Under the pieces are notes generated by a model, which saw only the letters and a program-made list of their open reading frames with translations, searched no databases and had not been told where the DNA came from. Below, in pieces: positions 52,582-59,865 of a stretch of DNA of 64,000 nt (the stretch's first letter is position 1; each line of letters starts with the position of its first letter). This stretch comes from VXYL01 sp965116345 (GTDB lineage: Bacteria > Pseudomonadota > Gammaproteobacteria > Pseudomonadales > Azotimanducaceae). The position numbers and the translations under genes are program-made. The DNA lies in NCBI GenBank assembly GCA_965116345.1, contig OZ220680.1, forward strand, positions 3,720,001-3,784,000. The letters run 5' to 3'.

Positions 52582-52989
52582 GTGACAGCCAACCCCGACA
52601 ACGAACCACCGGAGATCGACGTCAACCGGATAGGAGTGAGCCCGACACCTACCGTTCCCGACGCCCCTAATGGTGAGACTGAGGTGACGGTGAGCTTTCC
52701 GCACCGAGACAACATCTCCGGTCTCTGGAGTACATACCTGCGGTTGCGAGACCCACAGGGCGGAACGCATTTCTACTGGGTCTCGGACTGGGGGTGGAAT
52801 TTGCGCCGTTCGCTCTATCCGCGCGACGATCCGACCGTCTGGAGGGATGTCGAACGGGTCGTGCACCTGCCGCCGGGATCCTTGCCCGGGACCTGGGGTC
52901 TTGCCGAGGTCATGGTGCAAGATCGCGCCACGAACCGCCGGATCTACAACTTCGTGGAGATCATCCACTTCGACGTGGAAGGCGGCTAG
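52582..52989 (+). CDS. fragment of an Ig-like/surface protein, 5' truncated
   Basis: 135 aa if GTG 52582 is used. The same frame is open back to 52492 and reads TVKFTGDDTDEPSPTIELV, so protein-like sequence continues upstream of any start codon. The body (EVTVSFPHRDNISGLWS, YLRLRDPQGGTHFYW, PGSLPGTWGLAEVMVQDRATN) looks like a beta-sandwich domain of a secreted protein. Probably the 3' end of a gene whose beginning has been lost. Confidence 0.5.
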   Translation: MTANPDNEPPEIDVNRIGVSPTPTVPDAPNGETEVTVSFPHRDNISGLWSTYLRLRDPQGGTHFYWVSDWGWNLRRSLYPRDDPTVWRDVERVVHLPPGSLPGTWGLAEVMVQDRATNRRIYNFVEIIHFDVEGG

Positions 52990-53014
52990 GCGACGACGGC
53001 GCGAAGGAAGCCCA

Positions 53015-53401
53015 ATGTCACGTTTGACCACGTTCGCCAGCGCACTAATGCTCGCGCCCGTGTTCGCAACCGGGCAGACCTGCGGGCTCGGCTCCGAGTT
53101 GCTTCCGTTTGTTCCGGCTGCCGGGTGGCGCGACGGGTTGCAGGGCTTCGTGCGGCTCGTTAATCCGCGTCCTGATGCTGCAATGGTTGCATTCACCGCC
53201 CACGACGACGCCGGCAACGCGCATGACCTCAGCGTTCAACTCCAGCCCTACGAGACGCTGCACTTCAACAGCGCGGATCTCGAGGACGGGAACGTCGACA
53301 AGGGGGGACTCGCGGGTATGATCGTCAACCTCATGGCATCGCCTACCGGCCATGTGACGAACCTCTCGGCGGACCACACCGACGCATGGATCCGTCGCTA
53401 G
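53015..53401 (+). CDS. short secreted protein, probably truncated
   Basis: 128 aa from ATG 53015, with GAAGGAAG upstream. Signal peptide MSRLTTFASALMLAPVFATG. The rest (GFVRLVNPRPDAAMVAFTAHDDAGN, YETLHFNSADLEDGN) resembles a beta-domain seen in larger secreted proteins. In those, DLEDGN is followed by a Gly-rich turn and further strands, which are replaced here by about 35 unrelated residues and a stop. So this is likely the shortened front of a longer gene. It follows the preceding fragment by 25 bases. Confidence 0.55.
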   Translation: MSRLTTFASALMLAPVFATGQTCGLGSELLPFVPAAGWRDGLQGFVRLVNPRPDAAMVAFTAHDDAGNAHDLSVQLQPYETLHFNSADLEDGNVDKGGLAGMIVNLMASPTGHVTNLSADHTDAWIRR

Positions 53402-53445
53402 GCCTACTCTGAGCGCTCGGAGTCCCTCAGGTCGGCGAGGCGTCT

Positions 53446-53472
53446 CGTAGGGGCCGCCCTTGTGGCGGCCCG
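53446..53472 (+). repeat. REP-like hairpin, single unit
   Basis: CGTAGGGGCCGCCC then TTGTGGCGGCCCG. The stem is GGCCGCC/GGCGGCC round the CTTGT loop. Relative to GGCGACC/GGTCGCC in other copies, both sides of two base pairs are changed together, so pairing is retained. No full inverted partner nearby. Confidence 0.8.
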
Positions 53473-53482
53473 CACGGGCGGC

Positions 53483-53541
53483 TACCAATTGGTACTCGCG
53501 GACCGTTGGTACTTGCCTCGTACAGACCTCGGGGATATGGT
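53483..53541 (+). promoter_or_regulatory. vapB promoter with palindromic operator
   Basis: A perfect 12-base palindrome TACCAATTGGTA (53483-53494) is followed by a half-site GTTGGTAC (53505-53512). A sigma70-like promoter comes next: TTGCCT (53513-53518), 17 bases, TATGGT (53536-53541), four of six consensus bases in each box. The antitoxin ATG is 30 bases after the -10. This geometry fits autorepression by the antitoxin or antitoxin-toxin complex, which is inference. Confidence 0.6.
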
Positions 53542-53571
53542 CTAACCGTATCTCTATTACGGGGGACCCAT

Positions 53572-53817
53572 ATGAAAACCACCATTGATCTCTCCGACCA
53601 TTTGCTGGAGCAGGTCCGGCGCTTAGCCCGGAGCGAGGGTGCCACCCTCCGCGGGCTGGTAGAGGAAGGCCTGCAGCGCAGCCTCGAAGCCCGCCGCAGG
53701 AGGGTGCGTCGGCATCTGGACTTTCCGCGCTACGGCGGCAGCGGGCTCACGGCCGAGTTCCAGGGCGAACCGTGGAGTCGGGTGAGGGACGAGATCTACC
53801 GTGGGCACGGCGCGTGA
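53572..53817 (+). CDS. VapB-like antitoxin
   Basis: 81 aa from ATG 53572 with GGGGGA upstream. MKTTIDLSDHLLEQVRRLARSEG is a ribbon-helix-helix-type N-terminus typical of type II antitoxins, and GATLRGLVEEGLQRSLE forms its second helix. The C-terminus (about 45-81) is the flexible toxin-neutralising part. The stop TGA overlaps the GTG of the PIN-domain gene. Confidence 0.82.
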   Translation: MKTTIDLSDHLLEQVRRLARSEGATLRGLVEEGLQRSLEARRRRVRRHLDFPRYGGSGLTAEFQGEPWSRVRDEIYRGHGA

Positions 53818-54251
53818 TAGCGGTCGACACCAACCTGCTCGTCTATGCGCATCGCCCGGAAATGCCGTTCCACGAGCGCGCCCGCGAGGTGCTGACTGGC
53901 GCGGTGGGCGGAGCGGAACCCGTGTCGGTTCCTTGGCCATGCGCCCACGAGTTTCTCGCGGTTGTCACGAACCCGAGGATCTTCAGGGATCCTACGCCGA
54001 TGGATGCCGCCCTCGACGCCGTAGGTCGGCTCATGGACAGTCTCGACGGCGGCTTCCTGGCCGAGGGAGATGGCTACCTGCGCGCCCTCGAGCGGATCGC
54101 CCGACCCGCGCTCCTGCAAGGGGCAGTCGTGCACGACGCCCGGATCGCGGCGCTTTGCCTGTACCACGGCGTACGGGTGCTCTGGTCCGCGGACCGCGAC
54201 TTCTCGCGATTCCCCAACTTGGCGGTGGCCAACCCGCTCCCGGTGGATTGA
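53814..54251 (+). CDS. VapC-like PIN-domain ribonuclease toxin
   Basis: 145 aa from GTG 53814. PIN acidic residues: Asp5 (AVDTN), Glu in AHEFLAVV, Asp in VVHDARIAAL and Asp in WSADRDFSRF, so all four are present and the nuclease looks intact. PIN toxins cleave tRNA or rRNA when free of antitoxin. The GTGA overlap with the antitoxin gene is standard for such pairs. Confidence 0.88.
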   Translation: MIAVDTNLLVYAHRPEMPFHERAREVLTGAVGGAEPVSVPWPCAHEFLAVVTNPRIFRDPTPMDAALDAVGRLMDSLDGGFLAEGDGYLRALERIARPALLQGAVVHDARIAALCLYHGVRVLWSADRDFSRFPNLAVANPLPVD

Positions 54252-54270
54252 CAGGGGGGGCTCGGTGCGG

Positions 54271-54993
54271 TCAGGGGGCGCACCGAGATGCCAAACCCTC
54301 AAAAGCCTCCAACGTATCTGTTCGCGTCAGGTAATGGCTCTTCCCCATTCCCTCAGCATAGGCAATCTTCATTGCAAGTCGCGGCTTGGGCGTCGTGTTG
54401 GGGCCCGACATATGGGGCTCGAAACTGTCGAACGCAACCGCTTCTCCTTTCGCCATGCCGACGAACACCATGGCCAATCGGGATGCCGTCCGATCGGGAA
54501 TCGAAATCGGGAATCCTCCCGCCGGTTCCGAGCCCTGCTCATGTTCCAGGACTGATCCTGTATTGAATGACGACAGTTCACTGACGCCGACCTGGTTTTC
54601 GCGCGACAGCATGAGTCCACCTCTCTCCTTCGACATGGCCTCAAGCGCAATCCACACCGAGAAAATCGTTGGCGACGCCTCTTTTCCTACCCAATAGGGT
54701 CGATCCTGGTGAATCGCCGTTCGCGCTGCACCGGCGCCCTTTATCAGCAGGCTGGCGTGATCAATGACAGGAACATCGAAAGCCACCGTGTTGGAGATTT
54801 CAGGCCAAATGTCCGGGTGGAATAGTCTCAAGAGGTCAAAGTGGTCGCCTTCTGGCTGTTTCCCTCCAAAGAAATCCTTACCGACCCAATGTAACGACTC
54901 TTTGTCGTTGGATGTGGAAACAACCGCATCCGCCCGTCCAAGCAGAGCGTCGATATTCTCATCCGACACTCGCGACGCCAATCTGCACCACAC
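54271..54993 (-). CDS. phytanoyl-CoA dioxygenase (PhyH) family protein
   Basis: 240 aa from GTG 54993, supported by a strong GGAGG seven bases upstream. Fe(II)/2-oxoglutarate dioxygenase motif: His95-x-Asp97 (HQDRPYW), distal His194 (EPHMSGPNTT) and 2-oxoglutarate-binding Arg205 (PRLAMKIAY). Slightly short at the N-terminus for the family. Likely hydroxylates a small organic substrate in the cytoplasm. GC content appears lower than flanking genes. Preceded on the same strand by a beta-lactamase-fold lipoprotein at the other side. Confidence 0.82.
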   Translation of the reverse strand: MWCRLASRVSDENIDALLGRADAVVSTSNDKESLHWVGKDFFGGKQPEGDHFDLLRLFHPDIWPEISNTVAFDVPVIDHASLLIKGAGAARTAIHQDRPYWVGKEASPTIFSVWIALEAMSKERGGLMLSRENQVGVSELSSFNTGSVLEHEQGSEPAGGFPISIPDRTASRLAMVFVGMAKGEAVAFDSFEPHMSGPNTTPKPRLAMKIAYAEGMGKSHYLTRTDTLEAFEGLASRCAP

Positions 54994-55038
54994 GACTTGG
55001 CCTCCAGAGGTTTCCTAGGTGAACAGCGACTGGTGTGT

Positions 55039-56391
55039 TCAGTCGACAATGGCATCCCTCACCAATTCCGCAATTTTCCAGGGTAGCTCGGTCGGTCCCT
55101 GAACCATGTACACAACCGATAGCTCCTCTTCCGGCGCCGTCCAGGTAACGGTCCCCGCAGCCCCCATCCAGCCGAATGCGCCAGCTGTTCGACCATCTTG
55201 GGTTTGTTCGGGATCGACGGTGATCCCAACCGTGTAGCCGAATCCACGTCCAGAGCCACCCTTTTCTGTTTCGTTGAACAGGTTCCCCACCTGGTTGCTC
55301 GACATCATGGCAACCGATTCCGGCTTGAGAAATTGATGGCCAAACAGGGTTCCCTCGTTGACCAGCATCTGTTCAAAGTGCATATAGTCCCGGGCTGTGC
55401 TGACCAGGCCGATGGAACCCGAGAAATAGTCAGGAGACTTGATCCAGGCGCCTTTGTCGTTGCTCATGACCGGCATCCGATCCAGTTTGCCTTCGGGCAC
55501 GATCCAGTGCGTATCCTTCATGTCCAATGGATCAAAAATACGTGCCTGAACAAACTCGTTGAACGGTGTGGCGGAGACGATCTCGATTATCCGAGCGACC
55601 ACATCGAGACCGACTGTACCGCTGTAGGCCCAACGGGTTCCCGGCTGGAAGTCCAGCGGACCAGCCGCCACCTTGGGGATCCAGGAAGCGAGGGTGTCTG
55701 ACGGTCCGGGCCGGTCCAGGTTCGAAATCGCTGTCCCTATCCCGCCCGTGTGGAGACCAGCCGTGTGGGTCAACAGATCGTGAATGGTCAGAGGCCGGTT
55801 CACATCCACCAACTGATGATCGGGAACTTTCTGCTTTTTGAGCTCATCCTTGGACTTGGACTTGGACTTGGATTTGGACTTGGACTTGGATTTGGCGATG
55901 CCCTTGTCGGCAGACTCCTCGGCAACGGCCACCTGAATGCCCTTGAACTCGGGAATGTACTGTTCAACCGGGTCTTCCGGACTGATCAAGCCTTCCTCGA
56001 TCATCATCATTGCCGCAACGCCGGCCACGGGCTTGGTCGAGGAGGCCATGTGAAACATCGCGTCCTTGGCCATGGGTCTCTTGGTCGTGTCATCAAGGAC
56101 ACCGTGGGCCGCCATGTAGACCACCTTGTTACGTCGGGTGACGCCAATCACGGTTCCCTGAATCCGACCGTCCTCTATGAACTCCTGGACAACGTCATCG
56201 ATCTTCCTGAGTCGCTCAGCAGACATGCCGACGTCTTCCGGACTGCCGTGAGGTAACTCGCGAGTCGTGGCCATCGTAGGATCCAATGTGCTTTGTTCGT
56301 GTTGAGGTTCGACTGAAGACGGTTCGGTAACGGTCTCGCCACAGGAGGTGACAAGAAGACAAGCAGCAAGCGCGATCAATGGTCTTGGCAT
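55039..56391 (-). CDS. beta-lactamase-fold lipoprotein with Lys-Ser repeat
   Basis: 450 aa from 56391. Lipobox LVTSC with Cys17. Catalytic SSTK at residues 117-120, YSGT in the second-motif position and WMGAAGT in the third. Class C beta-lactamase/esterase family. Residues 167-181 are a run of alternating Lys and Ser, encoded by tandem hexamers (AAGTCC/AAATCC type) around 55849-55895; it sits in a surface loop between two fold elements and is probably a length-variable insertion. Lower GC than the flanks. Confidence 0.85.
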   Translation of the reverse strand: MPRPLIALAACLLVTSCGETVTEPSSVEPQHEQSTLDPTMATTRELPHGSPEDVGMSAERLRKIDDVVQEFIEDGRIQGTVIGVTRRNKVVYMAAHGVLDDTTKRPMAKDAMFHMASSTKPVAGVAAMMMIEEGLISPEDPVEQYIPEFKGIQVAVAEESADKGIAKSKSKSKSKSKSKSKDELKKQKVPDHQLVDVNRPLTIHDLLTHTAGLHTGGIGTAISNLDRPGPSDTLASWIPKVAAGPLDFQPGTRWAYSGTVGLDVVARIIEIVSATPFNEFVQARIFDPLDMKDTHWIVPEGKLDRMPVMSNDKGAWIKSPDYFSGSIGLVSTARDYMHFEQMLVNEGTLFGHQFLKPESVAMMSSNQVGNLFNETEKGGSGRGFGYTVGITVDPEQTQDGRTAGAFGWMGAAGTVTWTAPEEELSVVYMVQGPTELPWKIAELVRDAIVD

Positions 56392-56819
56392 GGTGACTCT
56401 AGGTGGGGGAGAAGGCCGGCTACACTACCGGACGACTCGTGTGGGAACAATCGTTCGTCTGGCCGAGACGCTTGTCGGTGGTGACGAGAACGGTGAAGCC
56501 CTGCGCGCTGATGGGCATGCGTCACCTCAAGCCGAGTCGGACGAGCCAAGCGTCGACTTGGCCGAAAGCGTCCTGCTGCCACTGATCGGGCGTCCGTTGG
56601 GCGAGGAGATGTGAAGTGGAGGGCGAGATCGACATCGGTGGTGCCGACATGCGGCATTTCCGTCTGGCTCAGCAGGAGCCACGGTACGGCACCGCCGACC
56701 ACGGCGAACTTACCCTCGAAGCTGCCGAGGATCTGACCGATCTCGACGAGGACGCTCTTGACCGCGGCGGTGGTCCGGTCGTCGTAGTCGTTCGCGGACT
56801 GGGGTTCTAGGGTATCCAT
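56376..56819 (-). pseudogene. AbiEii-type nucleotidyltransferase toxin, broken
   Basis: From 56819, overlapping the AbiEi stop by 13 bases, 70 residues match the start of AbiEii/AbiGii nucleotidyltransferases: VEIGQILGSFEGKFAVVGGAV, PWLLL, then MPHVGTTDVDLAL, with the catalytic DVD. After residue 70 the frame carries unrelated Arg/Pro/His-rich residues to the stop at 56376. The intact family is about 270 aa. Near 56420-56518 another frame holds GFTVLVTTDKRLGQ, reminiscent of DUF5615 PIN-like proteins, so the 3' end may be replaced by other debris. Confidence 0.7.
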
Positions 56820-57910
56820 GGCAGCGCCTTCTTTGCGAGATGGTCCGCGGCTTCCCGCTCGCGGTCGTTGCCAGACCACAAGTCCAGATAGGTGACGATG
56901 GGGCTGGTGGAGAAGAGGCCCGGCAGCGGCTCGTCCGCATCGTCGAAGATGCTGTCATCAGTGATGACGTGAACAACGACGTTAGGGCCCGTGCCGACGG
57001 GCCTGACGTCCAGAGCATCCCGCAAGACCTGTGCACCCGCCTCGTCGGAGTAGAACGAGCGGGTTGGATCCCGGCTGAAGGGGGCGAGCCACTGCGCGGC
57101 GGATGCCAGCGCGTAGATGGCGCGTGGAGAGCCGGGTTGGGCATTGAGCGCGCTGCGGACTAGGTCGTCGAACTGCCGGCCGTGGACATGCGTGTATGCA
57201 TCGAACCGTTCGCCCCGAGGCCGGTGGTATTTTTCGCGCCATGTCTGAATGAGGGCATCGGGTTGGGTGAGAACGATGCCGTCGTCCCGCCTGTCGACCC
57301 ACTCCCGTTCAAGGAGGGCTCTGCAGACGTTGCTAACATGGCCGAGGCTTGCGTGGGCGCTCGCCGCGAGGTCGGTGACGAGCCAGGACCTGTCCGGTTC
57401 CCGCAGCAGGGCCCGCAGGATGGCGGCCGCCTTCGGGGTGAAGATCGAGCGCAGGGCGCGGGTCTCAGGCTTCGGCCTCGAGGATACGCTGCGGTCGATG
57501 TAGACGCCGTCGAAGACAAGACGGGCGTTGCCTTCGAGGTCGAGGTAGGCGATGTCGTAGTCGCGGCAGATCGCCCGCGACTCGGGGGAAAGGTAGGGAC
57601 AGACCAGCATCGGTACGACCTGCTCGGCACGTTGCGCGGGAGATTGTCGAATGCGTGCCACACAGCTCTCTAGGTGGTACACGGCCGAGCGCACGTACCG
57701 AGGAGCGCCGTGCGCCTTGACCTCGATGGCGAGCAGCCGGGTGACCCCGCCGTAGAAAACCTGAATCAATCCGTCAACCTGAGGGTGGTGGTTCGTCCGA
57801 GGGATTGCAGCGAGCGGGGCAACCTCGGCGGCGGGGAGGCAACCTAGCAGGTCGCGGACGGCATCCATGACCGTCGCTGCCAGTTCTTTCTCTATATTAG
57901 CTTGTTTCAT
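56807..57910 (-). CDS. type IV toxin-antitoxin AbiEi-family antitoxin
   Basis: 367 aa from ATG 57910. N-terminal half: nuclease-like fold region (QVDGLIQVFYGGVTRLLAIEVKAHG). The middle has a winged helix (RALLREPDRSWLVTDLAASAHASLGHVSN). The C-terminus ends with SIFDDADEPLPGLFSTSPIVTYLDLW, typical of the family. AbiEi represses the operon and neutralises AbiEii. Here the toxin gene is broken, leaving an orphan antitoxin. Start at 57910 has no ribosome site and lies about 3 bases after the predicted transcription start, so a leaderless mRNA is likely. Confidence 0.85.
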   Translation of the reverse strand: MKQANIEKELAATVMDAVRDLLGCLPAAEVAPLAAIPRTNHHPQVDGLIQVFYGGVTRLLAIEVKAHGAPRYVRSAVYHLESCVARIRQSPAQRAEQVVPMLVCPYLSPESRAICRDYDIAYLDLEGNARLVFDGVYIDRSVSSRPKPETRALRSIFTPKAAAILRALLREPDRSWLVTDLAASAHASLGHVSNVCRALLEREWVDRRDDGIVLTQPDALIQTWREKYHRPRGERFDAYTHVHGRQFDDLVRSALNAQPGSPRAIYALASAAQWLAPFSRDPTRSFYSDEAGAQVLRDALDVRPVGTGPNVVVHVITDDSIFDDADEPLPGLFSTSPIVTYLDLWSGNDREREAADHLAKKALPWIP

Positions 57911-57919
57911 CGTTTGTTG

Positions 57920-57948
57920 AAAATAGCCGATATAGTGAAATAAATCAA
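57920..57948 (-). promoter_or_regulatory. abiEi promoter
   Basis: On the - strand: TTGATT (57948-57943), 17-base spacer, TATTTT (57925-57920); each box matches four of six sigma70 consensus bases. The surrounding AT richness contrasts with the GC-rich window. The predicted start lies about 3 bases before ATG 57910. Confidence 0.55.
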
Positions 57949-58134
57949 ATTGGCAGCATTCCGTCCGTGTCCGGCGGGCACCAGACGTTGTCCGAGCGGA
58001 TCTCCCCTGACTAGCCGAGTCACCGACCCATCGCTTGGCGACCACCCTGAACTGATGCCGCGACATGCGCTCTACGCTGACTATCACGGCATCTGGTCGG
58101 CACTAACGACGGAGCAACCGGCCTGAGGATCGCG

Positions 58135-58215
58135 CTACGGAGTTGTCCAATCGAAGCCGTAGTTCGGCAGCATGCGCCGGTTCAGCGAGTCGTACATGAC
58201 CATGATGGCTTTCAT
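58135..58215 (-). pseudogene. sulfatase N-terminal fragment
   Basis: From ATG 58215 the - strand reads MKAIMVMYDSLNRRMLPNYG and then FDWTTP followed by TAG. This is the diagnostic start of a sulfatase subfamily (MKAIMVM.DSLNR.MLP.YG.DW). Only 26 residues remain and nothing sulfatase-like follows the stop. It marks a lost gene, next to the corrinoid operon. Confidence 0.75.
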
Positions 58216-58278
58216 GCCGCAGTCTCCATCATGGCAAGCGTTGTGCGGAACGTCGCCGCGCGCGACGCCATCGATTCC

Positions 58279-59820
58279 CTATCGCCCCATTGCTTCCCGG
58301 GAGAGAGCGATCGGAAACTCGGCCCGCAGGCGTTGGTCGATTTCGTCGCTGATGTGGCGTGGACCCGGATGGGCGAGTAGCTCCCGTGTCTTCTGGAGGG
58401 TCTGGTCCAGCAGAACCGGCTTGCCCAGTTCCTCCCAGACCGTTGGGCTGGTGCGGTCGCTGAAGTCCGGATAGATGTACTCGCTCTGCATCACCTGCAA
58501 GGTGTTGCCGGAACCCAGGTAGTGGCCTTCGCCGCTGCAGCAGATCCGTTCGATTTCAGCGAAGCAGAGCGTATCGGTGTCGACTTCGATGCCGCGGACG
58601 ACGCGCCCGACGGCACCGAGGATGTCGTTGTCCAGCAACAGGCTCTCCGGGCACGTGCCCAAAAGACTGGCGTACATGCCGGCTGACTCGTAGACGACGT
58701 TTGCCCCCGACAAGGCCGCTGAAAGCACCGTCGCGGCACGTTCCGCGCCGGCCTGGAAGTCCGGAAACTTGGCGTCGCTCATGCCGCACGCCGTGCCGAA
58801 GGGCAGGTCGAAATGGTTGCCGACCTGGGCGCACGCGGCGGACAGCAGTCCCTGCTCCGGCGAGCCGCCGCTCATGGCCCCGGTGCGCAGGTCCGACACG
58901 AACGGCCAGGTGCCGAGAATCGCAGGCGCGCCGGGCTCGATGGCGTTGACGTAGACCAGTCCGCCGAGGCACTCCGCCCAGGCTTGGGAGACGGTCCCGG
59001 CCAGATACGCTGGCGCGGTCGCACCGGCCTGCGCTGCCGACAGCAGCAGCACCGGCATGCCGCCCTGCACCGCCACCCGCAGGCATTCGAGGGCGTCGGT
59101 GGCGAACTTCAACGGCGGGACCACGAAGCAGTTGGACTGGCTGACGAAGGGGCGTGCCCGCCATTCGGCCTCGCCGCCGGCGATCATGTGCAGCATCTCG
59201 AAGCTCTTCTCGAGGTGCGGGTACACCGTCCAACTGGAACCGACGTGCTTCCTGGTGCCCATCACCGAGCAGTAGAGCGTATTGATGTCCAACGCATAGT
59301 TGTCGGTGATGTCCCGCGGCACGCAGGTCCGCTGAAACATGTGGATGTGCTCGCAGGTGTCGGTGATCCGTGCCATGTCGTACAGATCCTGCGCCACCGA
59401 ATCCCGGTAGATGCCGTTCTCCGAGTCGGCTGCCATGACCGCGGCACCGGCGGTGGAGAAGTGCACCCGGGCGCCGCTCAGGTCCAAATCCCACTGCGGG
59501 TCCTGCGCGTGCAGCACCAGATTCCGCCGGGCTTTCTCCAGGGTCCGTTCGACCAGACTTCGCGGCATGCGCAAACGTCCGTCGTCCCCGAGCACGGCGC
59601 CGACGGCGGTGCAGGTTTCGATGCAGTGCGGCGTGGGGTCGGCGAAACCCACCCGCTCGAGAATCGCGAAGGCGTTGTCCGCGATGGCCTGAACGCCCGC
59701 GGCCGACAGCGGCTGGAATTGCCCGCCGGTCTGCCCCGGCAGCACCGGCTTGTCCGCTTCCGCCAAGGGCTGGGCACGCTCGGCCACTCGCGCCCGTCTA
59801 CCGCCTGATCGTCGAGCCAT
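58279..59820 (-). CDS. MttB-family (trimethylamine/betaine type) corrinoid methyltransferase
   Basis: 513 aa. Start 59820 is chosen because AAGGAG sits seven bases upstream; the ATG two codons earlier touches that ribosome site. Non-pyrrolysine member of the MttB superfamily: no in-frame amber codon. Such proteins (for example the glycine-betaine MtgB) move a methyl group from a quaternary amine to a corrinoid protein. Blocks: ILERVGFADPTPHCIE near the N-terminus, QSNCFVVPPLKFATDALECL mid-protein, and CFAEIERICCSGEGHYLGSGNTL near the end. The substrate is not readable. Last gene of the - strand operon 58279-64000. Confidence 0.9.
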   Translation of the reverse strand: MARRSGGRRARVAERAQPLAEADKPVLPGQTGGQFQPLSAAGVQAIADNAFAILERVGFADPTPHCIETCTAVGAVLGDDGRLRMPRSLVERTLEKARRNLVLHAQDPQWDLDLSGARVHFSTAGAAVMAADSENGIYRDSVAQDLYDMARITDTCEHIHMFQRTCVPRDITDNYALDINTLYCSVMGTRKHVGSSWTVYPHLEKSFEMLHMIAGGEAEWRARPFVSQSNCFVVPPLKFATDALECLRVAVQGGMPVLLLSAAQAGATAPAYLAGTVSQAWAECLGGLVYVNAIEPGAPAILGTWPFVSDLRTGAMSGGSPEQGLLSAACAQVGNHFDLPFGTACGMSDAKFPDFQAGAERAATVLSAALSGANVVYESAGMYASLLGTCPESLLLDNDILGAVGRVVRGIEVDTDTLCFAEIERICCSGEGHYLGSGNTLQVMQSEYIYPDFSDRTSPTVWEELGKPVLLDQTLQKTRELLAHPGPRHISDEIDQRLRAEFPIALSREAMGR

Positions 59821-59843
59821 GACCATTCTCCTTACGCGAGTTA

Positions 59844-59862
59844 CGCGAGCGAGTCGCTCGCG
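59844..59862. other. intercistronic hairpin
   Basis: CGCGAGCGA G TCGCTCGCG is a perfect 9-pair palindrome with a one-base centre, between the activase stop and the mttB-family start. It could stabilise or process the mRNA; no T-run follows, so it is not a typical terminator. Confidence 0.6.
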
Positions 59863-59865
59863 AGC

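Larger units (their letters stand above)
57911..58278. other. gap with abiEi promoter and sulfatase scrap
   Basis: Holds the AT-rich abiEi promoter (57920-57948), about 185 bases I cannot explain, and a sulfatase N-terminal fragment (58135-58215). A + strand frame ending at 58126 (HPELMPRHALYADYHGIWSA) is protein-like but unrecognised. Confidence 0.6.

Noticed and set aside
58000..58126. + strand frame ending HPELMPRHALYADYHGIWSA
   Set aside because: Protein-like in appearance but no start, no homologue I can name and under 45 codons.
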